64,000 nt of DNA from Piscinibacter aquaticus (GCA_007994965.1 VOPW01000001.1:3038001-3102000), one strand, 5' to 3'; counted from the first letter of the stretch, positions 1 through 12,722 are shown. Numbers and translations: made by a program. The notes: generated from the sequence alone by a model not told the origin.

Positions 1-1071
1 CTGCAGGAGCGCACCGGCGCACTGGCCCAGCTGCAGAAGAGGATGGCCCGTGACAGCGGCGCCACCGTGGTCGCCGACATCGATCGGGCCCAGACCCTGA
101 TGGTGGTGCTGGGGCTGGGCGCCCTGCTGCTCGGCGCCGGCTTCGCCTTCGTGCTGTCGCGTTCGGTAACGCGGCCGGTCGCGAACGCGGTGCAGTTCGC
201 ACGCCGCGTTGCCGAAGGCGATCTCGGCGCCTCGATCCAGGCCGAGGGCCGCGACGAGATCGCCACACTGGTGCGCACGCTCGCCGAGATGAACCAGCGC
301 CTGTCCGGCGTGGTCGGTCAGGTGCGCGGCAACGCCGAGAGCGTGGCCACCGCCAGCGCGCAGATCGCGCAGGGCAATGCCGACCTCAGCCAGCGCACCG
401 AGGAGCAGGCCAGCGCACTGCAGCAGACGGCGGCCTCGATGGAGCAGCTCGGCTCCACGGTCAGGCTCAATGCCGACAACGCGCGGCAGGCCAACCAGCT
501 GGCGCTCGGCGCCTCGCAGGTGGCGCAGCGCGGCGGCGAGGTCGTCGGCGGTGGTGGCGACGATGGCAGGCATCCACGACAGCTCGCGGCGCATCGGCGA
601 CATCATCGGCACGATCGACGGCATCGCCTTCCAGACCAACATCCTGGCGCTCAATGCCGCGGTGGAAGCGGCACGTGCCGGTGAGCAGGGCCGCGGCTTC
701 GCCGTGGTGGCCGGCGAGGTGCGCAGCCTCGCGCAGCGCAGCGCCGGGCGGCGCGCGAGATCAAGCGGCTGATCACCGCCAGCGTCGAGCAGGTGGAACA
801 GGGCAATGCGCTGGTCAGCGAGGCGGGCACGACGATGACGGAGATCGTCTCCTCGATCCGCCGCGTCAGCGACATCGTCGCCGAGATCAGCGCGGCCAGC
901 GTCGAGCAGAGCAGTGGCGTGGGCCAGATCGGCGAGGCGGTGTCGCAGATGGACCAGGTGACGCAGCAGAACGCCGCGCTGGTGGAAGAAAGCGCCGCCG
1001 CAGCCGAGAGCCTGAAGCAGCAGGCCGATCAGCTCGTGCAGGCGGTGGCGGTGTTCAGGCTGGCGGCCTGA
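1..1071 (+). CDS. Methyl-accepting chemotaxis protein, 5'-truncated by the window edge, two frameshifts
   Basis: This is the C-terminal part of a membrane chemoreceptor. A transmembrane helix (about 110-160) is followed by a HAMP linker ([12 protein letters not shown]) and the cytoplasmic signalling coiled coil with the conserved hairpin tip ([21 protein letters not shown]). The reading frame is open from base 1, so the periplasmic sensor lies outside the window. The frame breaks near 555 and near 750. The second break is explained by loss of one A: the receptor at 32517 has 'gccgaggcggcc' where this gene reads 'gccgggcggcg'. The gene ends 17 bp inside the 3' end of the convergent acyl-CoA ligase. 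The ligand is unknown. Confidence 0.9.
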
Positions 1072-2589
1072 GTCGTTCGCGCAGCGCGGTCTTCAGCACC
1101 TTGCCGTAGTTGTTCTTCGGCAGCTCGGCGAGAAACTCGTAGCGCTTCGGCCGCTTGAAGCGCGCCATCTGCGCGAGGCAGTGCGCGTCGAGCGCCTCCG
1201 CGCCCGGGCTGGCACCGGGCGCGGCAACGACGAAGGCCACCACCACCTCGCCCCACTCGGCATCGGGCGCGCCCACCACCGCGGCCTCGGCCACGCCGGG
1301 CGCGGTGAGCAGCACCTCCTCCACCTCGCGCGGATAGATGTTGGAGCCGCCGCTGATGATCAGGTCCTTGCTGCGGTCCTTCAGCGTCAGGAAGCCGTCG
1401 GCATCGAGGCAGCCGACGTCGCCGGTGAACAGCCAGCCGTCGCGGATCGCTGCGGCGGTCGCCTCCGGATTGCGCCAGTAACCGGCCATCACGCTGTCGC
1501 CCTTGACGAGCACCTCGCCGATCTCGCCGGTGGGCAGAGAACGACCCTGCGCGTCGGCCACGCGAATGCGCACCGGCGTCTGCGCCACGCCCACCGAGGC
1601 GATGCGTTCGAGGTGGCGCGGGTGCGCGGTGTCCGTCAGGTGATGCCGGGCCAGCGCGGTGGCCACCATCGGCGTCTCGCCCTGGCCGTAGATCTGCACG
1701 AAGCGCGGGCCCATCACGGCCAGCGCCCGCTGGAGATCGGCCACGTACATCGGCGCGCCGCCGTAGACGATGGTCTTGAAGGCGCGGGCCGCATCGTCGG
1801 GCGTCAGGCCCTCGCGCCCGGCATGGTCGACGAGGCGCTTGACGATGGTCGGAGCGGCGAAGGTCGACAGCGGCCCGAGCCGCGCGCCCAGCGCGAACAG
1901 CTCGGCCGGATCGACACCGCCGGACGCCGGCACCACGTGACGTGCGCCGGCCATCAGATGCGGAATTGCATAGAGGCCGACGCCGTGCGACATCGGCGCG
2001 GCATAGACGATCGCATCGTCGCGCGAGACCGCATCGACGTCGGCGAAGTAGGCCAGCCCCATGGTCGTCAGGTTGCGCTGCGTGATCATCACGCCCTTGG
2101 GCCGGCCGGTGGTGCCCGAGGTGTAGAAGAGCCAGGCGGTGTCGTCGGGGCCGCGCTCGGCGATGGGCACGGCGCGGAAGTCGTCCGCCGGCGCGAGCAG
2201 CGCCTCGGCCTCGGCCGACTCCGCGTCGATCTGCCGCTGCGCGCCGGCCAGCGGCCCGGGCGCGACGTCGCGCGTCACGAAGACCCAGCGCGCCTGGGCG
2301 TTGTCGACGATCCACTCCACCTCGCGCGGGTGCAGCTTCGCATTGACCGGCACCACCACCAGACCGGCCCACCAGGCCGCCCACAGCAGCTCGAGGTAGC
2401 GCGGGTGGTTGCGCATGAACAGCACGACGCGATCGCCCGGCACCAGGCCGGCCTCACGCAGGCGCTGTGCGGCGCCGGCGCTGCGCGCCGCCCACTCGGC
2501 ATGGCTCGCCCACGGCGTCGCGCCGTGGAACACGGCGCTGCGCTCGCCCTGCAGCAGGGCCTGCTTCAGCAGCAGGTGGGCAGGCTCAT
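1055..2589 (-). CDS. Acyl-CoA synthetase (AMP-binding, FadD-like)
   Basis: This adenylate-forming enzyme activates a carboxylic acid with ATP and loads it on CoA. Visible motifs are the P-loop-like YTSGTTGRPKG, the YGQGETP motif, GWLFTGDVG, the hinge region DRSKDLIISGGSNIYPREVE and the C-terminal catalytic lysine in NYGKVLKT. The uninterrupted frame starts at a GTG at 2533. An ATG at 2589 with a GAGG ribosome site 8 bp after the stop of the sensor kinase is the more natural start. Restoring one base near 2579 joins it as MSLP-x-LLLKQALLQGERSAV, giving about 510 residues, the usual family length. The substrate cannot be read from sequence; medium- to long-chain or aromatic acids are possible. 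Confidence 0.88.
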
Positions 2590-2596
2590 CGCTGCC

Positions 2597-4322
2597 TCAC
2601 ACCACCGCGTGCTGCGTGATCACCAGCCGCATGGTCGTGCCATCAGGCCCGGTGTGCAGCACCTGCAGCTCGCCGCCGTGCAGTTCCATCACCCGGTGCA
2701 CGATGTGCAGCCCGAGGCCGCGCCGCCGGCCTCGCGCATCCTTCTCGAGCCGGGGCGGCAGCTGACTCCTGAAGTTGGGCATGCGGTCGGGCGGGATGCC
2801 GGGGCCGTGGTCGATGACGTCGAGGATCAGCGCCAGCGGTTCGTCGGAGTCCGACACGCGCACCGTCACCGGCGAACCCGGCGGGCTGCAGCGCAGCGCG
2901 TTGGACAGCAGGTTGCGCAGCGCCAGGCGCATCAGCCCGGGCTCCATCGAGGCGGTGCGCGTCGGCGTCTGGCGGTCGACCTGCACGCGCCGGGCCTCGC
3001 TGGGCGGCTGGTCGGCCACGGCCACGGCGATCAGCGCGTCGATGTCGGTGTCCATGCCCTCGATGCGCTGGCCGGCCACCAGCAGCGCCGCCACCGCCAG
3101 CGTGTTGCCGATGCTCTGCTGCACCTCGTTGAGCACCAGCTCGGCGCGGCGCATCGGCTCGGCCGCGGTGAGCTTGCCGTCGCGCGAGAGCTCCACGGTG
3201 GCCGCTTGCAGCGCCGCCGAGGCATTGTTCAGCGGCTGGCGAACCTCGTGGGCCAGCACGTCGAGCATGTCGCTGCGCTCCTTCAGCTGGGCCAGCGTCT
3301 GCTCGCGGGCGCGCTGCAGTTCCTGCATCGCCTTCGCCTCGGCCTCGCGCGACTGGGCCAGCGCGTCGGCCAGCTCGGCAACCTCGCGGATGGTCAGCGT
3401 GGCGGATCGCTCGCCGCCGCTCACGTGCGCCTCGACGGCCACGCGCAGCTGGCGCGCCAGGCGCCGGGCGGTGTACAGCGCCGCCGCCATTGCCAGCACC
3501 GCGCACAGCACGCCGGCCACCAGCACCCGCGCCATGGAGTCGCGCACCTGCGCCTGGATGGCAGCGGCCGGCCGGCCGACGGCCACGTGCCAGCCGGCAC
3601 CGGGGATCGGCGCGACGCTGGTGTAGACCGGCGTGCCGTCCTTCGTGACCGACTGGAACTGCCGCTCGCCGCTGGCGATGCGGTCGATCAGCGTCTGCGT
3701 GGCGATCTGCCCGACGAAGCGCTCGGCGTCGCGCGAACGGGCGATGATGATGGAGTTCTGGTCGACCACGGCCGCCGTCCAGTCGGCCGGCGGGCCTGGG
3801 CGTTCAGCCAGGTCCCGAGCGCCTCCATGCTGATCACCGCACGCATCGCGTAGGTCCGGTCGCCGAACCACACCGGCAGGCCCACGCCGAGCACGCGCTC
3901 CTTCGTCGTCTCGCCGATCACCAGCGGCGAGACCGGTGCGCGCCCTCCTCGATGACAGGCCGCTGCAGAGCCAGGAGACTGGGGCTGGGCGACGGCAGCA
4001 TCGTGCCCAGCGGGCGCCGGGTGTTGAAGAGCTGCCGGCCTCCACCCTCGACGATGCTGATGCCGACGATGCGCGGATCGACCTCGGCGACGCGCAAGGC
4101 GGTCTCGTAGGCCGCGGCGACATCGCCGCGGCGCACGGCGTCGGACTCCGCCGTCGCCCGCAGCGCCGCGAAGACGCTGTCGAGTTGCTGCGCAATCAGC
4201 ATCGCCGAGTCATTCGCGCGCCGGTCCAGCGCTGCCAGCCCCTGGGCGCGCAGCTCGTCGATCGAGCGGTAGACGCTGTAGGCGGAGAAGGCCAGCAGCG
4301 GCAGCAGCCCGAACAGGCTCAC
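2597..4322 (-). CDS. Membrane sensor histidine kinase with an extracytoplasmic dCache-like domain, two frameshifts
   Basis: The order is an N-terminal membrane helix (LFGLLPLLAFSAYSVY), a periplasmic sensor region of about 250 residues, a second helix (VLVAGVLCAVLAMAAALY), a coiled coil, a HisKA-type phosphoacceptor (LDVLAHEVRQPLNNASAAL), the N box LRNLLSNALRCSPPG, G1 DHGPGIPP and G2 RRRGLGLHIVHRVME. Breaks near 3937 (repair to CACCCGGTC) and near 3795 (repair to GCCCCGCC) are single-base losses. The start is unclear: no ATG precedes the first helix and a GTG at 4322 is the best visible choice. No response regulator is adjacent. The gene runs into the acyl-CoA ligase, so co-transcription is likely. 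Confidence 0.85.
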
Positions 4323-4447
4323 CGCGGTGAGCCGGTGGCCACGCCGATGCGGGCGCGCGGAGCCGGCCGGACGGCGGCCGATGACGTGGATTCGATGGAC
4401 TGTCTCCGGTGCGGGCGCTGCTGGGGCGCCCTGCCCGGATTGTGGCC

Positions 4448-5284
4448 TCAAGCCGCGATGGCGGGGATCGGGTCGGCCGCGGCCACGGTGCCGCAGAGCT
4501 CCTCGCGCAGTGTGACCACCGTGCCGATCATGATCAGCGCCGGCGCGCGCACCGCGTGCTGCCGGGCCAGCTCGGGCAGCGTGGCGAGCGTGCCGCAGAT
4601 CGTGCGCTGGCCCGGCTGCGTGGCGCGCTCGATGATCGCCGCCGGCGTGTCGCCCGGCAGGCCATGCGCCTGCAGCTGCGTGCTGATCACCGGCAGCGTG
4701 CCCACGCCCATGTAGATCACCACCGTCTGGCGCGGCCGCGACAGCAGCTGCCAGTCGAGATCGACGGTGCGCGCCTCGCCTTCGCCGCGCAGGTGGCCGG
4801 TGGCATAGACCAGCGACTCGGCATGGTCGCGGTGGGTCAGCGGGATGCCGGTGGCCGCCGAGGCGCCCTGCGCCGCGCTGATGCCGGGGATCACGTCGAA
4901 CGGGATGCCCGCCGCCGCCAGCGCCTGCGCTTCCTCGCCGCCACGGCCGAAGATGTACGGATCGCCGCCCTTCAGGCGCACGAGGCGCCGGCCGCCGCGG
5001 GCCGGGCGCAGCATCAGTTCGATGATGCCTTCCTGCGACAGGCTGTGGTGGCCGCTGGTCTTGCCGACATAGACGCGGTCGGCGCTGGCCGGCACCAGGG
5101 CCAGCACGTCCTTCGAGACGAGGGCGTCGTAGAGCACCAGCGTGGCCTCGCGCAGCGCACGGGCGGCCTTGACGGTCAGCAGATCCGGGTCTCCCGGGCC
5201 GGCCCCCATGAGCGTCACGTGGCCCGACCCGGCGGCGATGCCGTGATCGGGAAGAAACTGCAGCGGCTCGCTGAGCAGGGTCAT
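4448..5284 (-). CDS. cobA: Uroporphyrinogen-III C-methyltransferase (SUMT, CobA/NirE type)
   Basis: It methylates uroporphyrinogen III at C2 and C7 using S-adenosylmethionine to give precorrin-2, the branch point to siroheme, cobalamin and heme d1. Hallmarks are the N-terminal VTLMGAGPGDPDLLT, the loop RLKGGDPYIFGRGGEE and the motif VIPGISAAQGASAATGIPLTHR. It is a stand-alone domain of 278 residues without the CysG N-terminal dehydrogenase. I chose the ATG at 5284 because it places the methylase motif at the usual distance. It lies directly downstream of the Dnr-type regulator and the nor genes. That context suggests a NirE role in heme d1 synthesis, but no other nir gene is in the window. 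Confidence 0.9.
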   Translation of the reverse strand: MTLLSEPLQFLPDHGIAAGSGHVTLMGAGPGDPDLLTVKAARALREATLVLYDALVSKDVLALVPASADRVYVGKTSGHHSLSQEGIIELMLRPARGGRRLVRLKGGDPYIFGRGGEEAQALAAAGIPFDVIPGISAAQGASAATGIPLTHRDHAESLVYATGHLRGEGEARTVDLDWQLLSRPRQTVVIYMGVGTLPVISTQLQAHGLPGDTPAAIIERATQPGQRTICGTLATLPELARQHAVRAPALIMIGTVVTLREELCGTVAAADPIPAIAA

Positions 5285-5384
5285 GGTGGGCGTCCCGTCG
5301 TGCTGGTGGCGTTGTTCGATGACCGCATTGCACGCCGGCCGCCGCGCCGCCGCCTTGAAGCAGTTCAAGACAATCCGCGAGCCC

Positions 5385-6082
5385 TCAACGCCCGGGATAG
5401 GCCGACAGGCGCTTCGGATCGAGAATGTGCACGTCGCGCTTGTCGATGCGCACCATGCCGGCAGCTTCCAGCTCGTGGAGCACGCGCGAAAAATACTCCG
5501 GCGTCAGCGACAGCCGCGAGGCGATGGTCGCCTTGCTCACCGGCAGCGAGACGGTCACCACCTCGCCGGTGGCGCAGTCTTCCACCTGCTGGTCACGCAG
5601 CAGGTAGCCGATCACCCGCTGCACGCCGCTGTGCAGCGCATAGGCTTCGACATCGTGCACCAGGCCGTGCAGGCGGCGCGAGATGCCGGCCAGCATGCGC
5701 ATCGCGAAGCGCGGGTCGCGCTCGATCTCGCCGACCACGGCCTCCTTCTTCACCGTCAGCAGCAGCGTGTCGGTCAGCGCCTGCGCATTCACGATGTAGG
5801 GCTTGCCCGTGAACATCAGCGCCTCGGCGAAGCTGTTGCCCGGGCCGACCAGCTCGATCACCTTCTCCTGCCCGGCCGGCGAGATCGCGAACAGCTTGAC
5901 CGGCCGGTGACGGTGACGTGGAACTCCTCGCAGGCCTCGCCGACGCGGAAGATCGAATCGCCGCGCGACGGCCGTCGCAGCTGGCAGCCGAGCGCCAGCC
6001 GCTCCAGCTCGGGGCGGTTGAGGTCGGTGAACAGCGGCAGCACCGAGAGGTAGCGCGGCAGGTCGAAGGTGCGGGCTTCCAC
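5385..6082 (-). CDS. Crp/Fnr family regulator, Dnr-like, one frameshift
   Basis: A cyclic-nucleotide-binding-like beta barrel at the N terminus (YLSVLPLFTDLNRPELERLA) is followed by a dimer helix and a C-terminal winged helix (SKATIASRLSLTPEYFSRVL). There is no N-terminal cysteine cluster, so it is not an iron-sulfur Fnr. With the norCBQD genes beside it, the NO-responsive Dnr/NnrR class is the best guess. The frame is lost near 5905, where 'GGCCGGTCAAG' is one base short. A perfect dyad at 6140-6153 upstream suggests autoregulation or cross-control by another Fnr protein. The repaired length of about 232 residues is normal. Confidence 0.82.
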
Positions 6083-6139
6083 GAAGGGCGCTCCGGTGAC
6101 GAAGTGGCGCGAGTGTCCCCGGCCGTCGCCGGCAGGGAC

Positions 6140-6153
6140 TTGACGACCGTCAA
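6140..6153 (-). promoter_or_regulatory. Candidate Dnr/FNR box upstream of the Crp/Fnr gene
   Basis: The 14-mer TTGACGACCGTCAA is a perfect inverted repeat, TTGAC-N4-GTCAA, in the short gap between norD and the regulator. It matches the Fnr/Dnr half-site layout (TTGAT-N4-ATCAA) with one symmetric change. Its centre lies about 64 bp before the ATG at 6082. A class II promoter centred at -41.5 would give a leader of roughly 23 bp. Confidence 0.6.
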
Positions 6154-6160
6154 TCGGGAA

Positions 6161-7989
6161 TCAGCGGGTCAGCCGTGCGTACACCGCCGCGAGCCGGGCC
6201 GGCAGTTCGGCCGGCGCGCGCACCTGCGCCCAGCCGCCGCGGCCGAACAGGTGCGGCAGGTATTCGTGCGCCTCTTCGTCGATCGACAGGCAGAAGGGCA
6301 GCAGGCCGGCCTCGCGCGCCTCGTGCACCGCATGGCGGGTGTCTTCCAGGCCCCAGCGGCCTTCGTAGACGTCGAGGTCGTTGGGCTTGCCGTCGGTCAG
6401 GATGAGCAGCAGCCGCTGCCGCTCCGGGCGCAGTTCCAGGCGCTTCGTCGCGTGGCGCAGCGCCGCGCCCATGCGCGTGTAGTAGCCCGGCTTGATCGCG
6501 CCGACGCGCGCCTGCGCGGCGCGGCTCCACGGCTCGTCGAAGGCCTTGAGGTGCTGCATGCGCACGTGCTGGCGGCGCACCGAGCTGAAGCCGAGCATCT
6601 CGAAGGCATCGCCGGTGGCTTCGAGCGCTTCGCCGAACACGTACAGCGCATCGCGGATCACGTCGATCACGCGGGCGTCGTTGTTGACGTGCGCATCGGT
6701 GGAGAGCGACAGATCGGCGAGCAGCAGCGTCGCGAGGCTGCGCTCGCCGCGCGTACGGCGCGCGAAGACGAGCGGATCGCGGGCGCTGGCGGCGGGCGAG
6801 CGTTCGCCGGCCTCGTCGGCGGCGTGGCGCACCCAGGCATCGAGGTCGATCGCCTCGCCGTCGGCGCAGTGGCGCTGCCAGCGCGGCGCGGCGCGCAGCA
6901 CCTCCAGGCGACGTCTCACGCGGCGGGCGGTCGCGCGCAACGGCGCGGCCGGCACGAAGACCTGCGCCGGCTGCGCCATCAGCGTGATCACGCGGCAGCG
7001 GTCGGGCTGCAGCGCCTGGCGCTTCCAGTCCCACTCGGGCAGCGACTCGGCCTCGCCAATCGGCACGTCGTCGGCGCTGGCGCTGGGCAGGTCGAGATCG
7101 AACTTGACGCGGGCGGCGCCGGCCTTGCCGTCTCGCGTGATCGCCAGCTGCGCCATGTCGTCGGCGGCACGCACGGCGTTGCCGTCGTCCTCGTCGTCGG
7201 TGGCGCGGTCCACTGGCACATGCTCCGCCCAGGTCATCAACTGCTCGGTCTTCGAGGGCAGCAGCAGCGGCGCGCGCTTGTCCTTCTGCGGATCGAGCCG
7301 GCGCGTGCGGCGGCGCACGTCGCTGCGCGGTGCGTTCGCGGCGCCGCCGTCTCGCTCGTGGCCTTCGCCCGCCGCTCCCGCAGCACGCGGCGGCAGCGCT
7401 TCCAACCAGACCCACACCGGTGCGACGGCATCGGCCGCGATGTCGTCGGCGCTCGCCGGCAGGCCGCGCAGCGCCGCCTGCACGGCGGCTTCGGCCTGCG
7501 CCGCGGCGCCGCGCAGCGACGCCGGATCGGGCCGCTGTGCCAGTGCGCGTCGCGCAGCCGCTGCCAGCGCGAGCGCAGGCCGGGGCAGCGCAGCAGCACC
7601 TGCTCTGTGGCCTCGGCGTTGGCGGCGATCCAGCCGCCTTCGCCGGCATGCGACGCCGCCAGCGCCGCGAGCCAGAGGTAGAGATCGCGGTTCAGCGCCT
7701 TGTCGTCGAAGACCGCGATCACCGGCGGCAGCGCCAGCGTGTCGGCATCGAGCTGCGCCGTGGCGGCGCGCCGGCCGCTGCCGGCGATGCGCTGCAGCCA
7801 GCCACGCGGGCCGCCGGCCCTGGATTCACCGGCCGGCACCACCCGCACGCCGTGGCCACCGCCGATGGCATGGAACAGCATCGCCGCGGAGTGCTTCACC
7901 TCGTCGAGCACCACGCCCTGCGCCGGGAAGCTGCGGTCGGCCACCCGCGTGATCCAGCGGTGCCAGTGTTCGCCGATCCACTCTTCCAT
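6161..7989 (-). CDS. norD: NorD, nitric oxide reductase activation protein with VWA domain, one frameshift
   Basis: NorD works with the AAA+ ATPase NorQ to insert the non-heme iron of NorB. The C-terminal von Willebrand A domain has the MIDAS motif LLLADLSLSTDAH and the downstream LILTDGKPND. The N-terminal half (MEEWIGEHWHRWITRVADR) lies in a second frame joined near 7545. The repaired length is about 610 residues, usual for NorD. It follows the polyferredoxin by 9 bp in the nor operon. No membrane segment is seen, so it should be cytoplasmic or peripheral. Confidence 0.9.
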
Positions 7990-7998
7990 GACGGATTC

Positions 7999-8988
7999 CT
8001 AGCGGCGGTCGTCGCGGCGCTGACGCAAGGTCTCGCGCACCGCATCGAGCCCGACCTTCCATTCGAGGTTGGGGCTGCGGCCCTGCGCGTCGTGCGTGCT
8101 CTCGCACTCGGTCAGGCACTGGCCGCATTGCACGCACGAGAACATCATGCGCTTGATGTTGCGCGGGTTCAGGCGCATCGGGCATGCGGTATCGCAAGCG
8201 GAGCCCTGCGGCGATTTCGCGGTGGTGCAGGTTCGGCAGTCGCGCGCCCGGTCGCGGTCAAACGCGACCACCAGCCCCTTCGGATTGGCCATCCAGGCCG
8301 GGCTCTGGAACAGGCCGACCGCACAGCCGAAGCGGCAGAACAGATGCCGCGCGAACATGAATTCGAGCGTGAAGACGAGGCTGCCGATGCCGATGAAGCG
8401 CGCCTGGTTGGGCGTGAGCGTGCCGGCGAACAGGTTGCCCCAGATCTCGCGCGGCGGCAGCAGATAGGTCAGCAGCGTGATCGCCCAGAGAAAGCCGAAG
8501 ATCGCGCAGGCCGCGAAGAAGACCGGCCACCAGCGCCCGTCGGGCTGCTGCCCGGCGCGCAGGCTGCGGTGCTTGTCCCAGAAACTCAACTTGCCGCTGG
8601 CTTTCTGCAGCACGCCGTTGAGCGTCTCGACCAGCGAGAAATGCGGGCACAGCCAGCCACAGTAGAGCCGCCCGTAGCGGTAGGCCACGGTCATGAAGGC
8701 GGCCACGAGCAGCACCGCCGGCACGATGGCGCGGAAGATGATGTTCAGCGCCGCATGCGTGGCGCTGATGTCGCCGCGCACGAAATCGTCGATGCCCAGC
8801 GACCAGCGAAGGCCGAGCACCCACAGCTGCGCCTCGTGCAGATCGAAACGCAGCAGGTTCAGCGCCGGGGCGAGCAGGAACAGCGCGAAGAAGCCGATCT
8901 GCGTGGCGCGGCGCCGGCGTTGCAGCCGGGCCATGTGCAGCGAGCGGTCATCGTCGCTCACCGCCAGCGCGATCGCCCGTTCAGGCAT
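7999..8988 (-). CDS. CcoG/NapH-like membrane polyferredoxin within the nor cluster
   Basis: This intact 329-residue protein has about five membrane helices and iron-sulfur cysteines. There are redox-type membrane motifs YCGWLCPHFSLVE and CRFGCAVGLFQS. A C-terminal ferredoxin domain contains CRTC..CDTACP and CVQCGQCLTEC, the latter a full [4Fe-4S] motif. It resembles CcoG/FixG, RdxA and NapH/NosR C-terminal modules. The start overlaps the end of norQ by 8 bp and the gene precedes norD, so it is translated with them. A role in electron supply or in metal/cofactor insertion for nitric oxide reductase is inferred from position only. CcoG itself reduces copper for oxidase assembly. Confidence 0.85.
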   Translation of the reverse strand: MPERAIALAVSDDDRSLHMARLQRRRRATQIGFFALFLLAPALNLLRFDLHEAQLWVLGLRWSLGIDDFVRGDISATHAALNIIFRAIVPAVLLVAAFMTVAYRYGRLYCGWLCPHFSLVETLNGVLQKASGKLSFWDKHRSLRAGQQPDGRWWPVFFAACAIFGFLWAITLLTYLLPPREIWGNLFAGTLTPNQARFIGIGSLVFTLEFMFARHLFCRFGCAVGLFQSPAWMANPKGLVVAFDRDRARDCRTCTTAKSPQGSACDTACPMRLNPRNIKRMMFSCVQCGQCLTECESTHDAQGRSPNLEWKVGLDAVRETLRQRRDDRR

Positions 8989-9793
8989 CGCCGATCACCG
9001 CGGCCACCACCTCGCCGAGCGCACGGGCGGTATCGGCATCGTCGGTGAGCGCATCCACGATGGCGGCCCGGCAGGCGTCGCGCAGCGGCATGCCCGAGGC
9101 CGCGAGACGCGCGGCCATCACCAGCAGCCGGGTGCTGGCGGTTTCTTCGAGATCGTGGTCGGTGAGCCGGCGCAGCGCCTGCGCCAGCGCGACGAGGCTG
9201 GCCGCCACCGGGCGCCGCAGCCGCTCTCGGCCTCGACGATGGCGCGTTCCACCGCTGGCTCGGGATAGCCCAGCGTCAGCGCCACGAAGCGCTGCCGCGT
9301 GCTCGGCTTCAGGCCCTTGAGCAGGTTCTGGTAGCCGGGGTTGTAGGAGATCACCAGCATGAAGCCCGGTGCCGCGGGGATCAGCTCGCCGGTGCGCTCG
9401 ACCGGCAGCACGCGCCGGTCGTCGGCCAGCGGGTGCAGCACGACGGTGGTGTCCTTGCGCGCCTCCACCACCTCGTCGAGGTAGAGGATCGCGCCCTCGC
9501 GCACGGCGCGCGTCATCGGGCCGTCGCACCACACCGTGCTGCCGCCGGCGATCAGGTGGCGGCCGACGAGGTCGGCCGCGCTCAGGTCGTCGTGGCAGCT
9601 GACGGTGACCAGCGGTCGGCCCAGCCGGGCCGCCATGTGCTCGACGAAGCGCGTCTTGCCGCAGCCCGTCGGGCCCTTTGATCAAGAGCGGCAGCCGGCT
9701 CGCGTGCGCCTGCTCGAAGAGCCGGCACTCGCTGCCCTGCGCGGCGTAGTACGGCACCGCCGCGATCTGCCGTGCGCTGGCCATTTCCATCAT
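8981..9793 (-). CDS. norQ: NorQ, MoxR-type AAA+ ATPase, two frameshifts
   Basis: This ATPase partners NorD in activating nitric oxide reductase. After repair it shows Walker A ([16 protein letters not shown]), [19 protein letters not shown], Walker [14 protein letters not shown] and sensor 1 [15 protein letters not shown]. The Walker A is broken by one extra A near 9680 ('ATCAAAGGG' for ATCAAGGG), and a C appears lost near 9212. The ATG at 9793 has GGAGA just upstream and lies 11 bp after norB. The repaired length is about 270 residues, normal for NorQ. Confidence 0.9.
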   Translation of the reverse strand: MMEMASARQIAAVPYYAAQGSECRLFEQAHASRLPLLIKGPDGLRQDALRRAHGGPAGPTAGHRQLPRRPERGRPRRPPPDRRRQHGVVRRPDDARRARGRDPLPRRGGGGAQGHHRRAAPAGRRPARAAGRAHRRADPRGTGLHAGDLLQPRLPEPAQGPEAEHAAALRGADAGLSRASGGTRHRRGRERLRRPVAASLVALAQALRRLTDHDLEETASTRLLVMAARLAASGMPLRDACRAAIVDALTDDADTARALGEVVAAVIGDA

Positions 9794-9804
9794 CGTCTCC
9801 GGTG

Positions 9805-11782
<1,978 letters not shown>

Positions 11783-11845
11783 TCACCGCGCCTCGCCGCG
11801 CGCCACGGGCACACTGCCGGCATCACCGCAAGGAGCCCGCACACC

Positions 11846-12722
11846 ATGCCCCTGCCCGACCCCGACCTGCGCCGTACCTGGCTGTTCGGCCCCGGTGCCG
11901 ATGCGAGCGCGCACGACGCCATGCTCTCCAGCGGTGCCGATGCGCTGATCGTCGACCTCGAGGACTTCACGCCGCCGCCGCGCCGCGCCGAGGGCGCGCG
12001 CTGCTGCCGCGTTTCGTGCAGGGCTGCCGCGAGCGCGGCCTCGTGGCTGCGGTGCGCATCAACCAGCTCGACGGCGATGGCCGCGACGACCTCGCCGCCG
12101 CCATGGCCGCCGGCGCCGACGTGATCTCGCTGCCCATGGCCGAGCGTGCGGCGCAGGTGGCCGAGCTGGACCGGGCCATCGGCCAGTGGGAGTCCGAGCT
12201 GGGCGGGGCACCGGGCGCGATCGAACTGCTGCCGGTGTGCGAAACGGCGCTCGGCGTGGCCGACCTGCGCACGATCGCCGCGGCCAGCCCGCGCATCCGC
12301 TGCGCGCTGCTCGGTGCCGAGGACCTCGCCCACAGCCTGTGCGCCGAGCGCAGCCCCGAGGGGCTGGAGCTCGAACATGCGCGCCGGCGCTTCGTGCTCG
12401 ATGCACGTGCGGCCGGCATCGAGCCGATCGACGCGCCGTACACCTTCAGTGACGCCGACGGCGCCGTGCGCGAGGCGGCGCATGCGCGTCGGCTGGGCTA
12501 CCGCAGCAAGTCGCTGGTGCGGCCGCAGCACGCCACCGCCATCAACGAGGCGCTGACGCCGTCTGCTGCCGACACCGCCCGCGCCCAGGCCCTGGTGAGC
12601 GCCTTCGAGGCGGCACGCGCCCGCGGCGAAGACCGCGCGCTGGTCGACGGGCTGTGGGTCGAAGTGCCGACTGGCGCAACGCGCAGCGGCTGCTGCAACG
12701 CGCCCGGCGCCTCGCGCGCTAG
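11846..12722 (+). CDS. CitE-like CoA ester lyase / HpcH-HpaI family, two frameshifts
   Basis: The TIM-barrel protein starts MPLPDPDLRRTWLFGPGADA and has the CitE signature residues: an early aspartate pair (IVDLEDFTPP), an arginine (AVRINQLDG), the glutamate in LLPVCETALGV and the acidic stretch LGAEDLAHSL. Family members cleave malyl-CoA, citramalyl-CoA or citryl-CoA type substrates, or act as thioesterases. The frame is lost near 12000, and again near 12672, where repair gives the natural ending WRNAQRLLQRARRLAR and a TAG at 12720-12722. About 292 residues, stand-alone, without citrate lyase alpha or gamma genes nearby. Its position behind norC is divergent and probably unrelated. Confidence 0.8.

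Noticed and set aside
1181..3853. An 890-codon plus-strand open frame
   Set aside because: It is antisense to the acyl-CoA ligase and sensor kinase and rich in Arg/His/Gly/Ala, the usual shadow pattern in GC-rich DNA.
9661..9690. TTTGATCAAAG-like dyad as a regulatory site
   Set aside because: It lies inside the norQ Walker A region and is created by the extra A of a sequencing indel.
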